A DNA stretch of 64,000 nucleotides, from contig NZ_QVFV01000002.1 of assembly GCF_004212215.1 (NCBI RefSeq), forward strand, positions 1 to 64,000. The letters run 5' to 3'. The notes under the pieces were generated by a model that ran no database searches, was not told where the DNA came from, and saw only the letters and a program-made list of their open reading frames with translations. The position numbers were made by a program, and so were the translations under genes. Shown piece by piece: positions 62,403 to 64,000 of the stretch (position 1 is its first letter; every line of letters starts with the position of its first letter). Source of the DNA: Leptolyngbya iicbica LK (GTDB taxonomy: Bacteria; Cyanobacteriota; Cyanobacteriia; Phormidesmidales; Phormidesmidaceae).

Positions 62403-63470
62403 TTAGGTCGGCGCTATCAAGTCATACACCGCAAATTGTTCTAGAAACTGAAAGCGTTCGCGTAACTTGGGTGGAACGTCCACTAAGTGCAATCTAGCCA
62501 ACCAATCCTGATCCTGAATTTCCGCCCTTACTTGGCTGGAAACAAACGTACGACTACTGGCCGCCGGAGTGAGCTTAGAGGCCAGCACCTGCACTCCAGA
62601 CGCAAGATGAAACGCTTCACCATAAACATATGTTCGGAACAGGTAAATATCGCCTTTATGCATGCCGACGGTCATCGCGCAGGAGACCTGATGGGTCTGC
62701 TGAAAGGCTTGCCAGTCTGACACCAGTGCATCAACCGCCGCCAGTGCCGTCTCAACTGAATCAAACAGCATTATGCACGCATCACCAATAAACATATTGA
62801 TGTCGCCACCAAACTTTTGACACACCTGCTTATGTAGCAGCTCATGCTGCGTTAACACCTGCTCAACTTGCTGAATACTATGAGTCTTGGCGTAGATGTT
62901 GTAGTTAGTCAGGTCAGAAATCACGATGACTTGGTCTGGGAGCACGCGGGTGCGATGTTGCAGATTGACCTTGTAGACCTGAGTCGTCTGGGTCATCCCC
63001 TTGAGCGAGAATTCACCAACATATGAGGTGTTGATCTCCGCCGCATTCAACGCGAGACAGGCCGCTTGCGAGAGATAGATTTCGTCTGGCGGCGTGACCG
63101 ACTCTAGACGGGCGGCGAGGTTAACAGGTGCGCCAAAAATGTCATTACCTTGATGCAATACGTCGCCTAATACAATCACGATGCGAACTGCAAGGCGATC
63201 GTCATCGCTTTTGCCCGTCTGCTCTAGGCGCAACTCGGCTTGGATAGCGCTGGCCGCCAAGGCCGCATCGGTGACGCTGGGAAATGTCAGCCAAAAGGCG
63301 TCCCCTTCTCCTTTCACCAGTTGGCCATCTTGCTTGGCGACCAGGTCTAAAATAAATTGCTTGTGCTCTGACAACAGCGTGCTTAACTCCGCCTCTGATA
63401 GGCGGCCTACGGTATTAGTAAAGCCACGAATATCAGTTTTCATAATGACGGTCGATCGCAATTCGCCCAT
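62403..63470 (-). CDS. Class III nucleotide cyclase-like protein with two cyclase domains
   Basis: 355 residues. Domain 1 (about 5-170) has MKTDIRGFT, KGEGDAFWLTF and GAPVNLAARLES, so it keeps two metal Asp residues and the Asn-Arg pair. Domain 2 (about 180-350) has VIVISDLTNYN and MFIGDACIMLF, with two Asp but a relaxed remainder. No GAF, PAS or membrane segment is present. Two cyclase domains in tandem could form the dimer within one chain. Whether it makes cAMP or cGMP is not clear. It starts at ATG 63470 and stands alone. Confidence 0.7.
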   Translation of the reverse strand: MGELRSTVIMKTDIRGFTNTVGRLSEAELSTLLSEHKQFILDLVAKQDGQLVKGEGDAFWLTFPSVTDAALAASAIQAELRLEQTGKSDDDRLAVRIVIVLGDVLHQGNDIFGAPVNLAARLESVTPPDEIYLSQAACLALNAAEINTSYVGEFSLKGMTQTTQVYKVNLQHRTRVLPDQVIVISDLTNYNIYAKTHSIQQVEQVLTQHELLHKQVCQKFGGDINMFIGDACIMLFDSVETALAAVDALVSDWQAFQQTHQVSCAMTVGMHKGDIYLFRTYVYGEAFHLASGVQVLASKLTPAASSRTFVSSQVRAEIQDQDWLARLHLVDVPPKLRERFQFLEQFAVYDLIAPT

Positions 63471-63868
63471 TGAATTTTCCCTGACTAATACCCCGGTTTG
63501 TTTGCAAATGAGGTTTAAGGGGGTTGCTTGGGGGCGTCAATCGCGGGAATTGCCAAAGGTTAGCTCAGACACTCCAACCGATTACCGACGCTCCTCAACC
63601 ATATACCAACAACTTTTCATGACTGACGTTGTCAACCAGTAGACTGATACGTCTAGAGAGATCGCCCAACCTCGTAGCACCAAATTAGATTGACAACTGA
63701 TTAGTTTTTGCAACTCTAAAAATAAGCAAGCTTAATATTAAAAAATCAATATCAACATTGGTCTTAAAGGCTCGAATTCTTAGCGGAATGATATTCTCTT
63801 CATAGAACAGAAGCAATCGTTTTAAATAGCTGCATTTGCTTTCTTCAATATAAATTCAGGTGTTCGCG
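63471..63868. promoter_or_regulatory. AT-rich region upstream of bicA
   Basis: 398 bases. The right 170 are AT-rich, with AGCTTAATATTAAAAAATC near 63730. Carbon-responsive LysR-type regulators (NdhR/CmpR) are known to control such transporters and favour T-N11-A sites, but I cannot assign one. No ORF is convincing. Confidence 0.35.
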
Positions 63869-64000
63869 ATGGCACTGACAAACCGCATAAACTTCAACAA
63901 TTTGCGCGGAGATCTCTTTGGCGGTGTGACGGCAGCCGTGATTGCTTTACCGATGGCACTGGCCTTTGGTGTTGCATCCGGTGCTGGCCCTGCTGCTGGT
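63869..64000 (+). CDS. bicA: SulP-family bicarbonate transporter BicA (N-terminal part, cut by window edge)
   Basis: The first 44 residues begin MALTNRINFNNLRGDLFGG, then TAAVIALPMALAFGVASGAG. This LRGDxFGG-x-TAAVIALPMALAFG block opens BicA and other SulP proteins. In cyanobacteria the closest are Na+-dependent HCO3- transporters. The rest lies outside the window. The name rests on this N-terminal segment only. Confidence 0.7.
   Translation, partial: MALTNRINFNNLRGDLFGGVTAAVIALPMALAFGVASGAGPAAG

Overview
The window is chromosomal DNA from a cyanobacterium. The octamer GCGATCGC (HIP1) and its core GATCGC recur in almost every gene and spacer. The gene content agrees: a phycobilin-type GAF photoreceptor, the photosystem II assembly (PAP) operon with its SpkG kinase, a Psb35-like protein, a PatD-family protein, a DUF2555-family protein and the start of a BicA-like bicarbonate transporter. 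GC content is moderate and the order looks like a free-living, probably filamentous, cyanobacterium. I cannot fix the genus from sequence alone. No rRNA or tRNA gene was found.

Layout. 0-7 kb: IS630 transposase tail, TauE/SafE exporter, ComF, a PEP-synthase-like protein, a stand-alone cyanobacteriochrome GAF domain, then a decayed patch with a truncated nitroreductase and a broken Tn3-type transposase. 7-15.5 kb: alpha/beta hydrolase, an ExbB-ExbD-ExbD motor, a CBS/histidine kinase, two TonB-like proteins and a PstS/SphX phosphate-binding protein. 15.9-22 kb: a shortened PAP operon on the minus strand, a pRiA4b/DUF6398 protein and a Psb35-like protein. 22-28 kb: holin-like membrane protein, GH104-type lysozyme-like enzyme, DUF2555, CoaBC and an FAD oxidoreductase with SLH repeats. 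28-36 kb: SbcC and a two-gene AAA + nSTAND/TPR module. 36-47 kb: SH3-like secreted protein, PatD, RelA/SpoT, PP2C phosphatase, NfeD, Band 7 protein, membrane-tethered thioredoxin-like ferredoxin and an alanine/glycine:cation symporter. 47-55 kb: UspA, bifunctional PutA, pentapeptide-repeat lipoprotein and a heavy-metal P-type ATPase behind an SmtB-like operator. 55-60 kb: a small accessory island with an antitoxin/PIN toxin pair, a TIR-NB-ARC-TPR protein and a frameshifted IS110-type transposase. 60-64 kb: FabG, two thioredoxins, a double-domain nucleotide cyclase and the beginning of bicA.

The strongest leads are these: (1) the ExbD pair, where one paralogue keeps the channel Asp and the other has Thr at the same position, close to two receptor-less TonB-like proteins; (2) the AAA + nSTAND1-TPR gene pair and the separate TIR-NB-ARC-TPR gene, both bordered by the same GC-rich inverted-repeat family; (3) a stand-alone DXCF-type cyanobacteriochrome GAF protein with both bilin cysteines and no output domain; (4) a PAP operon that has lost its ferredoxin and TPR genes but keeps the kinase. 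All functions are read from motifs and family knowledge. No database search was run.
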